Positions 1 through 8,285 of a stretch of 64,000 nt of DNA are shown here, in pieces (within the stretch, counting starts at the first letter, position 1; each line of letters starts with the position of its first letter). Origin of the DNA: CAZIFG01 sp964539135. GTDB lineage: Bacteria; Margulisbacteria; Marinamargulisbacteria; GCA-2716485; CAZIFG01. Made by a program: the position numbers and the translations under genes. The notes below the pieces were generated by a model. The model made no database searches, had not been told where the DNA came from, and was given only the letters and a program-made list of their open reading frames with translations. The stretch covers positions 7,663 to 71,662 of the forward strand of contig CAZIFG010000007.1 in assembly GCA_964539135.1 (NCBI GenBank), given 5' to 3'.

Positions 1-1192
1 GCGTTTGGCCTGTTTTAAATACAGTCATAGCATCTCCACTTTCGGATTCCTCTACAGTTATGGTAAATTCTTCTGATGTCAAGACTGAATACTTTCCATT
101 TTTTGGATTAAAATAAGCATATTTAACTTGAGGCAGCTTAAAGGTCCCCACTTGCTTGGGAATAAGTACATATTCAAACTGTTTGCGTCCTTGGGTACTG
201 CTTTTTTTAGATTGGTAGGATTTAAACGCCTCTGTGGGTTCTAGATACAGATCTGAAATGCTCTGAAAGTTGCCACTTCCAGATAGCGTTGCTATCAGTG
301 TTATCGGCTCATTCCGCTTCACCTTTTTTGTTTTAGGATGGGTTATCTTTAGAACGAAATTACCTACGCCACCCGAGAAAAATGCAGGCTTTCCAGCCTC
401 TGGTAAAGGCTTTACCGTTAAAACCAATTCCTGTGTTTGTACTTGTCTTTGGCCTTCAAAGGGATTGATAACCACTGCTACTTTTGTACTGGGAATGCGT
501 ATTTTTCCGGGTGCGAGGGGATATAATTTCTGAATCACCAGAGGATGAATGGCATGTGGACGCCCATTGATTGTCTCTTGCCGACTATCTTTGGGGACCT
601 GTATGTTTTCTACCCACATGCCCACTATCTTTGGAAATTCAAAGGCAATATTACTCCACAGCTGGACACTCCGATATAACGCCAGATTATAGCGTACTTC
701 TTCCCCTACAAAGACCGATGATTTGGACACCGTTGCTTTTGCAAAAATAGGTAAAGCACTCTGATCGCCTGCTATTCTCTGATTTTTTTGAGCACTTGCC
801 TGTTGTCCTGAAGGCCCTACTTTTACTGTTACCTCTTCCGATGTCAAGGTCTGTCCCTTAATGCTTATTTTGGCGCTTGAAAGTCGAAAATTTCCCTCTT
901 TGACAGGCCTTAAGGTGATGACCAGTGTTTCGGATCGATTGATCTGCCCATTTATCATAGACATCGATTGTGAACTTCCTTTGGCTAAAATTTCAAACCC
1001 CGGTGAAAAAGAAGGTAATTCTAGGTGATCTGCAGCTCGAAATGTTTCGCCTGTGAGCGTTACCTCATAGACAAACTGCTGATTGACCCCCACGCTCTGA
1101 TGACTCACTTGAGCGCTCAGGCTCATCTCAGAGGCTGCCCCTATTGATGCCCAACCCAACACTATTAATAAAAAGATTCCGACTTGTTTCAT
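1..1192 (-). CDS. batD: BatD-like protein, N-terminal part (runs off the window)
   Basis: Open frame on the minus strand from an ATG at 1192-1190 to the left edge, so only the N-terminal 397 codons are present. It begins with a signal peptide (MKQVGIFLLIVLGWAS, then a small-residue stretch), followed by beta-rich repeats rich in Val/Thr as in the BatD 'oxygen tolerance' family. Its start codon follows the batC stop directly (TAA then ATG). BatD proteins are membrane-anchored periplasmic partners of the VWA proteins BatA/BatB. The assignment rests on operon position and general sequence character; the C-terminal membrane anchor is outside the window. Confidence 0.75.
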   Translation of the reverse strand, partial: MKQVGIFLLIVLGWASIGAASEMSLSAQVSHQSVGVNQQFVYEVTLTGETFRAADHLELPSFSPGFEILAKGSSQSMSMINGQINRSETLVITLRPVKEGNFRLSSAKISIKGQTLTSEEVTVKVGPSGQQASAQKNQRIAGDQSALPIFAKATVSKSSVFVGEEVRYNLALYRSVQLWSNIAFEFPKIVGMWVENIQVPKDSRQETINGRPHAIHPLVIQKLYPLAPGKIRIPSTKVAVVINPFEGQRQVQTQELVLTVKPLPEAGKPAFFSGGVGNFVLKITHPKTKKVKRNEPITLIATLSGSGNFQSISDLYLEPTEAFKSYQSKKSSTQGRKQFEYVLIPKQVGTFKLPQVKYAYFNPKNGKYSVLTSEEFTITVEESESGDAMTVFKTGQT

Positions 1193-1867
1193 TTACCAAT
1201 CCTTCTCTGGGTTTTGATTCACGGCTTTTAGCCTTTGGGTATTCTTTTTTTTAGCCTCTTCTTCCTTACTTTCAAACTGCTTGAGTATGGCATTTGCATT
1301 CTGTTTTTTGATCTCAGACTGTTTTTGAGATTCGCCTTCTTTTTGCCTCTTAGTTTCTTTTTTATCCCCTTCACTTTTGTTTTGAGCACCTGATGGATCT
1401 TGATTTTTAGAGCCCCTTTTTTTGTTTTTTTGATCCTCCTGCATCTGCTTGAGAGCCACTTCTAATTTTATTTTAGCGGTTTTATGCGTGGGCGTTTCTA
1501 TCAACACCCTTTTAAAATGATCTATCGCTTTTTCGTAATTTTTTGCGCGTAAATGCGCTGTACCTAAATTGTAATGAATAGGCACCCTTTCCAATTTAGT
1601 GGCCAATTTTAATGCCTTTTCATATCTCATAATGGCTTCATCCCATTTTTTCAGTTCTAATTTTGTGTTTCCAATATCATACTCCAATGCGGCACTGTCT
1701 GGCCCTTTTTTTAGCGCAGATTCTGCGAGTCGTTCTGCTTTTTCTGGATGTTTGGACTCAAGGGCTGAAACACTTCGTTTTAAATCCCAAACCTGGCTGA
1801 GCGTTGCGGCATCGCTAACACTGGAGAGTCCTATTATTATCCCTAAAATGATGATTTTTTGCCTCAT
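1193..1867 (-). CDS. batC: BatC-like TPR protein
   Basis: A 224-residue protein with a signal peptide (about residues 1-20) and TPR repeats at about residues 40-135 (consensus-like ALEYDIGNTKLELKKWDEAI and VPIHYNLGTAHLRAKNYEKA). A strongly charged Lys/Glu/Gln-rich tail follows, as in BatC of the aerotolerance operon. TPR arrays usually scaffold protein complexes, here probably BatA/BatB/BatD at the periplasmic face of the inner membrane. The gene overlaps the 3' end of batB by 4 nt and abuts batD, so it lies mid-operon. Substrates of Bat systems are not established, so only family and complex membership are claimed. Confidence 0.8.
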   Translation of the reverse strand: MRQKIIILGIIIGLSSVSDAATLSQVWDLKRSVSALESKHPEKAERLAESALKKGPDSAALEYDIGNTKLELKKWDEAIMRYEKALKLATKLERVPIHYNLGTAHLRAKNYEKAIDHFKRVLIETPTHKTAKIKLEVALKQMQEDQKNKKRGSKNQDPSGAQNKSEGDKKETKRQKEGESQKQSEIKKQNANAILKQFESKEEEAKKKNTQRLKAVNQNPEKDW

Positions 1868-2871
1868 TTTTTCACTCGCTTTCTTTCAGAGATTAGGGTT
1901 TCTACGATTAAACACAAACAGGCAATGGCTAAAATCCATTGATATCGATCTTGATATCGTTTCACCTGAATTGCTTTGATGACAGCCGCCTCTTTTTCTG
2001 AAATGGCTTTATAGACTTGATCCATTACCCCATACTGTCGCTGAGGATTAAAATACAGGCCTTTGCCTTTTTGGGCGATGTCTTTAAGCATGGATTCATT
2101 AAGCTTGGATACCACCACTTCATTTTCTCTTGTTTTTTTATATCCCATAAGCTGATTATTGCCGCCATACATGGGGATGGGATCTCCTTCTGCTGTTCCT
2201 ATTCCTATGGTCATGATTTTGACCAAGCTTCCACTTTTTTCTGCAGCCTCTACGGGATCCGCCTCTAAACTTTCGCCATCGGTTAATACAATCATGATTT
2301 TTTCTGTTTTTTGTTTTTGTCGTAATAAGGCTGCCGTTGCCACCTCAATGCCCTTTGAAAGATCTGTCCCTTGTAAGGCCATGGATTGAACCGATACCTG
2401 CTTTAAAAAGAGTTTAAAGGCGCCATAATCAGCGGTTAAGGGGCACTGAACGAAGGCATCTCCTGCGACAATCACCAATCCGATGCGATCTCCTTTCAGC
2501 TGATCGGCTAAGTTCTCGATTTCTCGTTTGGCATACTCTAAGCGATTCGGATTGATGTCTGGGGTCTGCATACTTAAGGACACATCTAACAGTACAATGA
2601 TATCTCGCCCTTTTTGATGTCGAATTTCTGTCTTTTCGCCGTACTGAGGCCTCAATAGGCAGAGGCACACCATGAACAACACCAAACTCCACAACACCGC
2701 TTTCCAAAAGCGTCGTGTTACTGACACGGTTGGCAGTACGGTTTGCCATAACGCTTCATCTATCATGCTTTTTAAGGCTTTTTTATGTCTAAAGGACTGA
2801 ACGATCATTCCCACAATTAAGAGGGGGAGACTGATCATATAGATACTGTTTTCAGGACTCCCAAACTGCAT
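1864..2871 (-). CDS. batB: BatB-like VWA-domain membrane protein
   Basis: 335 residues. Membrane segments lie at about 10-27 and 58-73, a von Willebrand factor A domain at about 88-290, and a final membrane helix at about 311-328. The MIDAS metal site is visible as DVSLS at residues 96-100, with a later VLTDGES loop. Architecture (two N-terminal helices, VWA, C-terminal helix) is that of BatA/BatB. It starts immediately after the batA stop and overlaps batC by 4 nt. In this family the MIDAS binds a divalent cation for protein-protein contacts; the partner is probably the adjacent BatA and BatC. Confidence 0.85.
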   Translation of the reverse strand: MQFGSPENSIYMISLPLLIVGMIVQSFRHKKALKSMIDEALWQTVLPTVSVTRRFWKAVLWSLVLFMVCLCLLRPQYGEKTEIRHQKGRDIIVLLDVSLSMQTPDINPNRLEYAKREIENLADQLKGDRIGLVIVAGDAFVQCPLTADYGAFKLFLKQVSVQSMALQGTDLSKGIEVATAALLRQKQKTEKIMIVLTDGESLEADPVEAAEKSGSLVKIMTIGIGTAEGDPIPMYGGNNQLMGYKKTRENEVVVSKLNESMLKDIAQKGKGLYFNPQRQYGVMDQVYKAISEKEAAVIKAIQVKRYQDRYQWILAIACLCLIVETLISERKRVKK

Positions 2872-3855
2872 TTATGGTACTCTCCTACACCAGGTCCAGG
2901 CGGCTATTTTTTCTAGAATTAAAAGGACAACTATCAGTTTTAGAAGCTCTGGAAAATACTCCCGATGCTCGGTGTTCTTTTTTGATTTAATTTCCGTTTT
3001 CTCCAGACGATCTATTTCATTAAAAATCATCTGCAATTTTGATGATTTTGTGGCCCTAAAATAACGCCCCTGTGTTGTCGCCGCAATCTTCTTTAAGGTC
3101 CCTTCATCTAAAACCGTTCGATTGTCAGAATATACTTTTTTGCCCTGTATGGGATCGATATAAGGAATGCGCGCGCCGCCTTCTTGACCTATCCCAATGG
3201 TGTAGATTTTTACCCCTAAGGTTTTGGCCAACTCGGCCGCCATCAGGGGATCTATCTCGCCTTTATTATTTTCACCATCTGTCACTAAAATCATCACTTT
3301 TGACTTCGCTGTACTCGATTTGATCCGATTCAGACCTGTGGCGATTGCCGTTCCGATTGCCGTTCCATCACCTGCCATATTCAGATACGTTTGCTCTACT
3401 ATGGACGCTAACATCTCTGTATCTGAGGTCAAGGGGCATTGCGTGTACGCCTCTCCCCCAAACACCACTAGGCCGATGCGATCGGAGTCCCTTTTCTGAA
3501 TGAATGTCCTTACTGTTTTTTTTGCCACAGCCAATCGATTGGGGCTTAGATCTTCAGCCGCCATGCTTGCAGATGCATCTAAAACAATCAGAATATCGAC
3601 CCCATGCGTGATGATTTCTGTGGCTTCTTCAACCCCTTGAGGCCTTGCCAATGTCAGAACCATCAGTGCTAAAATGACCCCTCTTAATATTAGAGGTGTT
3701 CGTTTTTTCCACCTATCGCTTCTAGACTCTAATCCTTTAAGTGATGAAAGATCCGAATACCGTATAGACACCTGATCTTTTCGCCGCCATTTCCATATCA
3801 AGAGTCCTGCAACAGGCAAAAAAGCCACTAACCACAGTGGATTTTTAAACGTCAT
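2872..3855 (-). CDS. batA: BatA-like VWA-domain membrane protein
   Basis: 327 residues with helices at about 7-22 and 55-71, a VWA domain at about 85-285, and a C-terminal helix at about 305-320. The MIDAS motif DASAS is at residues 93-97 and the VTDGENNKG loop is present. The RPQG segment before the VWA domain is shared with BatB, which fits an ancient duplication. The gene overlaps its upstream neighbour by 4 nt (ATGA) and is followed directly by batB. The order MoxR, DUF58, small membrane protein, BatA, BatB, BatC, BatD is the canonical aerotolerance operon, which makes the call strong. Confidence 0.88.
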   Translation of the reverse strand: MTFKNPLWLVAFLPVAGLLIWKWRRKDQVSIRYSDLSSLKGLESRSDRWKKRTPLILRGVILALMVLTLARPQGVEEATEIITHGVDILIVLDASASMAAEDLSPNRLAVAKKTVRTFIQKRDSDRIGLVVFGGEAYTQCPLTSDTEMLASIVEQTYLNMAGDGTAIGTAIATGLNRIKSSTAKSKVMILVTDGENNKGEIDPLMAAELAKTLGVKIYTIGIGQEGGARIPYIDPIQGKKVYSDNRTVLDEGTLKKIAATTQGRYFRATKSSKLQMIFNEIDRLEKTEIKSKKNTEHREYFPELLKLIVVLLILEKIAAWTWCRRVP

Positions 3856-4769
3856 GCCTCGCCCCCTTTTGACAAAGCCCCATCTAACTGTCTTAAAAAA
3901 TCAGGTAGGGCGAGAATTTTACTTTCATGAAGGGATTCTGAAGGCATTTTCTTGGCAAATTTTACACCATCACTTAATTCGAGATATTCTCTTAATGTGT
4001 AAAACAAGGCCGTAGGCAATTTTCCTCTGAGATATCTTAAAATTTCGTGGGTCGTGCTTTCCATCAACGGATAAAGACATTCATCCGACAAATACTGTTT
4101 CAATGCATCTGATAAGGCTGTATAAAGGGCTTTATTTTCCTCTCTTGTGGGCAATCGTTTCGTGGATAATTTTGATACCGCCTCTAGGGCATTTTCCAAT
4201 GGCGTTTTTACCTTTTCTTTTTCTTTTAAAGCCTTTTTTTTCTCTTTCCATTTTTTGACCATAAAGGCCCCTATTGCAAGCACTATTAACAGCAGGGCCA
4301 AGGTGATGGCATATGGCGTCCAATTGATCTTGGGGAGGATGCCTGGCTCTACGTGTTGCAGTCCTGCTGCCACTTCTTTTTGATCTGTTAGCGCTGATTT
4401 TATGCTTATTTTTTGGGCGGGAAGGATCAGTGTTCGCTCTGTTTTATTTTGAATGAGTCGAATGTTTTGGGTTGGAATCCACGTGTCTTTTAACGAAAAT
4501 GTTTGGAGGGTTACGGTGTATACCCATTCGTTTTTTACTTGCTTTTGAGTTAGCACTTTGCAATAAAAAGGCGCTAGGCTGTCTTTACTTATGCCCTGAA
4601 CTTGCCTTTCGCCAGACGCTAAGGGAATCTTAATCTGGAGCTTTATTTCATCTCCAAGCATGACTGCCTTTGGATGAAGCTGTATCTGCATGTCTCCTGC
4701 GATCAACGCCGTTCCAAGCCCTAGGCATTTCGCAACAGTCCCTATTAGTAATCCCTTTTTTTTCATCAT
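3852..4769 (-). CDS. Bat-operon membrane protein (DUF4381/BatD-like small type)
   Basis: 305 residues: a signal peptide at about 1-25, a beta-rich extracytoplasmic part to about 145, one membrane helix at about 150-170 (ITLALLLIVLAIGAFMV), a Lys-rich stretch and a helical cytoplasmic tail. This is the usual layout of the protein between DUF58 and BatA in Bat operons. It overlaps both neighbours by 4 nt. The oddity is that residues 10-16 of the signal peptide (GTVAKCL) are encoded by a 21-nt piece identical to the terminus of the dispersed palindromic repeat, which puts a Lys into the hydrophobic core. No enzymatic function is inferred. Confidence 0.65.
   Translation of the reverse strand: MMKKKGLLIGTVAKCLGLGTALIAGDMQIQLHPKAVMLGDEIKLQIKIPLASGERQVQGISKDSLAPFYCKVLTQKQVKNEWVYTVTLQTFSLKDTWIPTQNIRLIQNKTERTLILPAQKISIKSALTDQKEVAAGLQHVEPGILPKINWTPYAITLALLLIVLAIGAFMVKKWKEKKKALKEKEKVKTPLENALEAVSKLSTKRLPTREENKALYTALSDALKQYLSDECLYPLMESTTHEILRYLRGKLPTALFYTLREYLELSDGVKFAKKMPSESLHESKILALPDFLRQLDGALSKGGEA
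4712..4742 (-). repeat. Fragment of the palindromic element inside a signal-peptide coding region
   Basis: The bases 4722-4742 match the terminus of the dispersed element exactly over 21 nt, including the full 16-nt inverted-repeat end (ATTTCGCAACAGTCCC on the plus strand). Weaker similarity (TCCAA) continues to about 4712. It sits in frame within codons 10-16 of the Bat-operon membrane protein. A 21-nt chance match in a window of this size is not credible. It is probably a decayed insertion whose remainder has been lost. Confidence 0.75.
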
Positions 4770-5632
4770 CGCTTTCTCATCCGCATGTCAAAAAACTGCA
4801 TCAATTGATTCAAATAAGGCTGTGCGGTTTCTATCCACAAGGGCACCATTTTAAGGCCTTTAAATAGGGCGTCTAAACGGTTTCTTTTTTCTTGATACTG
4901 CGCTTCTATGGCCTTTAATTTCTTCGTATTTAAGGTGAATATCTCGCCACTTTCTGCATCTTCTAAAACCACAGCCCCATATTTGGGCCATGTCTTTTCA
5001 CGTCTATCTTCTATCATGATTGGAATCACATCATGTTTTTTACCCAAAGCCTTCAGGCTATTTTCATAGCCTTCGTCTTGAAAATCTGACATTAAAAATA
5101 CAATGGATTTTCGATTTAAGACTTGCATCAATTGCGTTATCGCCCGCCTTATTCCCGTCTTTTTTTGCTTGGGGTTAACATATAACAGCTCTCGAATTAG
5201 CCTTAAACCATGCTTCTTTCCTTTTTTAGGCGGTATCCACAGTTCGGTTTCGTCTGAAAATAACAAAAGTCCTACTTTATCTGCATTTCGAATGGCGGAA
5301 AAAATCAGCACGGCTGCCATTTCGGCACCTTTTTCTCGTTTTGTTTGAACAGAACTGCCAAAATTCATGGACTGAGACACATCTACCGCTAAAATGACGA
5401 CTAATTCTCGCTCTTCTTGAAACTCTTTGATATAAGGCGATCCTGTGCGGGCTGTTACTTTCCAATCAATGCGTCTATGGTCATCTTCAGATGTATATTC
5501 ACGTACTTGCGAAAAATTGATGCCTCTACCTCTAAACGCGGAATGATATTGCCCCGATACCGTTGTGTTGACGTTTTGACGGGTTTTAATTTCGATTGCT
5601 TTAATGGCCTTTAGCGTTTCTTTGGAAATCAT
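4766..5632 (-). CDS. DUF58 domain protein (VWA-like), Bat operon
   Basis: 288 residues without membrane segments. It carries the DUF58 signature near residues 35-75 (SQVREYTSEDDHRRIDWKVT) and a VWA-like fold with VDVSQSM at about residues 88-94. DUF58 proteins are almost always encoded next to MoxR ATPases. The gene starts inside the moxR stop (TAATG, 1-nt overlap) and overlaps the next gene by 4 nt, so it is probably translated by coupling. Role inferred from family: cytoplasmic adaptor between MoxR and the membrane VWA proteins. Confidence 0.88.
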   Translation of the reverse strand: MISKETLKAIKAIEIKTRQNVNTTVSGQYHSAFRGRGINFSQVREYTSEDDHRRIDWKVTARTGSPYIKEFQEERELVVILAVDVSQSMNFGSSVQTKREKGAEMAAVLIFSAIRNADKVGLLLFSDETELWIPPKKGKKHGLRLIRELLYVNPKQKKTGIRRAITQLMQVLNRKSIVFLMSDFQDEGYENSLKALGKKHDVIPIMIEDRREKTWPKYGAVVLEDAESGEIFTLNTKKLKAIEAQYQEKRNRLDALFKGLKMVPLWIETAQPYLNQLMQFFDMRMRKR

Positions 5633-6621
5633 TAGGGGACGTCTATTTCATTGAATAAACGCGTCACTAAGTCATCGGCTGTCACATCCTCTGCTTCTGC
5701 TTCAAAAGAAGGGACTATTCGATGTCTTAAGACTTCTTTTCCAATGGCTTTAATGTCTTCTGGTGTCACAAAATTTCGACCTCGAATACAGGCATGTGCC
5801 TTGGCGGCTTGAATCAAGGCAATGGACGCCCGTGGACTTGCCCCCATACTGATTAAGGGTGCCAAATCCCGCATATTATGGCCTTCAGGATCTCTTGAAG
5901 CCCCTACAATACTTAAGACATAGTCTTTAATCTTATCGTCAACATAAACGTGAGCAACATATTGCTTTAACGCTAAAATTTCTTCACTTGAGAGCACGGC
6001 TTCTATACGTTGACTCTCTGTGCTTGTCATGCGATTTATAATCTCTTTTTCCTCTTCTTTACTAGGATAGCCCACATGAATCTTCATTAAAAATCGGTCG
6101 GTTTGGGCTTCTGGAAGGGCATAGGTGCCTTCTTGATCGATGGGGTTTTGAGTTGCCAACACTAAAAAGGGAGATTCTAAGGCATAGGTTGTCTCTCCGA
6201 TTGTAATTTGTTTTTCCTGCATGGCTTCTAATAAGGCACTTTGGACTTTGGCAGGCGCTCTATTAATTTCATCCGCTAGAATAAAATTTGCAAATAAAGG
6301 GCCTTTTTTAACTGTAAATTCGTGGGTATGCTGATTGTAAATTAAGGTTCCCGTTAAATCTCCGGGCAATAAATCTGGTGTAAATTGAATGCGATTAAAG
6401 CTACAAGATACGATTTGAGCCACTGTTTTGACCATTAAGGTTTTGGCCAATCCTGGGACACCTTCTAATAAAAGATGCCCGCCTGTTAAAACCCCTATTA
6501 ACAAACGCTCTAAGACTTCTGTTTGTCCGACAATTCCTTTTTTTGCTTCTGAAAAAAAACGATCTACGTACACGGATGGATCGGTTATTGCTTCTTTTTT
6601 AGACTCCGTTTTTTCATCCAT
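5632..6621 (-). CDS. moxR: MoxR-family AAA+ ATPase
   Basis: 329 residues, the normal length for MoxR. Walker A is GVPGLAKT at residues 54-61, Walker B and the following motif are LADEINRAP at about 115-123, and the sensor region contains LATQNPIDQEGTYALPEAQ. MoxR ATPases act as chaperones that remodel or activate VWA-containing partners; the partners here are probably DUF58, BatA and BatB downstream. It is the first gene of the minus-strand operon. An AGGAG ribosome-binding sequence precedes the ATG at 6621, and the gene diverges from folA with under 100 bp between them. Confidence 0.93.
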   Translation of the reverse strand: MDEKTESKKEAITDPSVYVDRFFSEAKKGIVGQTEVLERLLIGVLTGGHLLLEGVPGLAKTLMVKTVAQIVSCSFNRIQFTPDLLPGDLTGTLIYNQHTHEFTVKKGPLFANFILADEINRAPAKVQSALLEAMQEKQITIGETTYALESPFLVLATQNPIDQEGTYALPEAQTDRFLMKIHVGYPSKEEEKEIINRMTSTESQRIEAVLSSEEILALKQYVAHVYVDDKIKDYVLSIVGASRDPEGHNMRDLAPLISMGASPRASIALIQAAKAHACIRGRNFVTPEDIKAIGKEVLRHRIVPSFEAEAEDVTADDLVTRLFNEIDVP

Positions 6622-6684
6622 ATTTCTTTCAGCTCCTATTCGTTTTAAAGGTGATCACCGGGTATTATAATCTCACTTTTTGAC

Positions 6685-6713
6685 TTGTTCAACAGCCCCC
6701 ACTTTAGTATGAT
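6685..6713 (+). promoter_or_regulatory. Probable folA promoter (leaderless type)
   Basis: A TATGAT box at 6708-6713 lies 6 nt before the folA ATG, with TTGTTC at 6685-6690 separated by 17 nt. A start site 6-7 nt after the -10 box would fall on the ATG itself. No Shine-Dalgarno sequence is present, so the message would be leaderless. Confidence 0.5.
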
Positions 6714-6719
6714 CATCGT

Positions 6720-7238
6720 ATGATTTTTTCGCTTATTGTTGCCTATGATCAAAACCGAGGTATTGGGCTCAATGGCACGCTCCCCTGGCGTATTCCTGCT
6801 GATTTGGCTCATTTTAAGTCTATTACCACAAAAACTGCTGTACCTTCCAAACGCAATGCTGTTATCATGGGTCGTGTCACCTGGGAGTCCCTTCCCCCCT
6901 CCTTTAAACCCCTACCAAATCGCTTAAATATTGTACTTTCCCATCAAACCCTGGCACTGCCCGAGGGTGTGTTGAGTGCCTCTTCTTTAGAGGCGGCCTT
7001 ATCCTTATCCGCGTCTCAGTCAGATATTGAATCTGTCTTTATTATTGGAGGTGGAAAACTGTATCAAAACGCACTCCAGCACCCTGATCTGAAGACCCTT
7101 TATATCACCCAAATTCATGGTATTTATGATTGCGATACCTTTTTTCCTGAAATACCGGATCGATTTTTATGCCTCAATCCCGCTGACCCCTTAACAGAAG
7201 GGACTGCTTCTTTTACTTTTTTGACTTACCAGGCGTAG
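6720..7238 (+). CDS. folA: Dihydrofolate reductase
   Basis: 172 residues, standard for bacterial DHFR. It reduces dihydrofolate to tetrahydrofolate with NADPH. The N-terminal strand and loop (SLIVAYDQNRGIGLNG, then LPW and the acidic ADLAHFK) match the substrate and Met20-loop region. NAVIMGRVTWESLP and the glycine-rich FIIGGGKLY NADPH loop follow, and FTFLTY near the end is typical. Single-gene plus-strand unit without a Shine-Dalgarno; the -10 box lies 6 nt before the ATG. Its last 26 bp overlap the 3' end of the convergent lipoprotein gene. Confidence 0.93.
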   Translation: MIFSLIVAYDQNRGIGLNGTLPWRIPADLAHFKSITTKTAVPSKRNAVIMGRVTWESLPPSFKPLPNRLNIVLSHQTLALPEGVLSASSLEAALSLSASQSDIESVFIIGGGKLYQNALQHPDLKTLYITQIHGIYDCDTFFPEIPDRFLCLNPADPLTEGTASFTFLTYQA

Positions 7239-8196
7239 CGTTTTTTGTGGGCACGGCTTCTTTAAGCTTTCCCCCTTTCATTTTAGACGCCACACTCTCT
7301 TTCAGATACTCCCTGGCTTCTTTATTTAAACGATCTGCAGGCAACTCGTCCAAAAATTTAGCAGCTTCGGCCAAATTGGTTTGAGCAAGGTCAAAAATCG
7401 TTAATAAATCGTATTCCAACTCACGATCAAATCGAAATAAAGGCTCTGTTACTGAAAAATCTTTCGTTGTATTTTTGGGTATTTTGTACTGTAATTTTGC
7501 ATACAAGGTCTTATCAAAAAGCGTGTTAAATAAACGCTCTTCTTTATTGCTCACATCTGATTCTTGAAATCGAATGGTCATTAATATCCCGATAAATGTA
7601 TCGTAGGGCGTGATTTGACCTAAATCCACTTCCGCATTTTGAGAGACCTCGTCTTTGGTAATCCATTTCATCATAAAGGTATCTTTTCCGGTGTACACCA
7701 CCACGCTATATCGCGGGGCACCCCGTTTAATTTTATCTCCGATGAAATTCCATGTTTTAGCTGGACTGTCATAGGTTCCATAGGCCCATGTTTTATCTGA
7801 TTTATCTATGATTACGCCCTTTTTATTAAAGGCTATTGTGTCGTATTTAATAATCGGTGTTTCTGTAGGACTTGAAGGAGAGTCTTTTATTTTGGCGCCC
7901 GCTTCTGTTTTGGTTTTGATCACTTTTTGGGTTAGAGTTCCCTTTCCCCAAGATTCTTCTTTTCGAGCGCCCTCTAAAGAAACAGCCGAAATGCTGATAT
8001 AAATATCACTTTTTAAGGGCAGTTTTTCATTTCCTGAAACAGCACCCTCTAAACTAATTGGGACTTGAGCTTTCACTGTAAATGCAGGGTTTTCTTTTTC
8101 TTTTTCTGCCTGTTGAATGACTTTACCGCAACCGACAACACTTAATGCCATGAGTAAACACAGGACAGATATCATTCTTATTTTTTTAGTTTTCAT
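7213..8196 (-). CDS. Predicted lipoprotein of unknown function
   Basis: 327 residues beginning with a positively charged end and hydrophobic stretch, then a lipobox VVGC with the lipidated Cys at residue 23. The mature part is mixed alpha/beta with several Lys/Glu-rich stretches and no motif I recognise. It would be exported and anchored by Lgt, which is encoded in this window. It is monocistronic, converges on and overlaps folA by 26 bp, and has the remnant palindromic element downstream of its neighbour's stop and upstream of its own start. Function unknown. Confidence 0.7.
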   Translation of the reverse strand: MKTKKIRMISVLCLLMALSVVGCGKVIQQAEKEKENPAFTVKAQVPISLEGAVSGNEKLPLKSDIYISISAVSLEGARKEESWGKGTLTQKVIKTKTEAGAKIKDSPSSPTETPIIKYDTIAFNKKGVIIDKSDKTWAYGTYDSPAKTWNFIGDKIKRGAPRYSVVVYTGKDTFMMKWITKDEVSQNAEVDLGQITPYDTFIGILMTIRFQESDVSNKEERLFNTLFDKTLYAKLQYKIPKNTTKDFSVTEPLFRFDRELEYDLLTIFDLAQTNLAEAAKFLDELPADRLNKEAREYLKESVASKMKGGKLKEAVPTKNATPGKSKK

Positions 8197-8249
8197 TGAT
8201 TCACCCTACCTGCCTCCAGTATACAAATTTTTTAGGGGGAATGCTACTC

Positions 8250-8278
8250 GGGACTGTTATCAATTTCGCAACGGCTCC
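8250..8278. repeat. Internally deleted remnant of the palindromic element with intact target duplication
   Basis: 29 bp consisting of the left end (GGGACTGTT) and the 16-nt right end (ATTTCGCAACGGCTCC, 14 of 16 matching the family) with almost nothing between. It is flanked by perfect 5-bp direct repeats TACTC at 8245-8249 and 8279-8283. The duplication size equals that of the full copies, so this looks like an old insertion that lost its middle. Confidence 0.7.
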
Positions 8279-8285
8279 TACTCCA

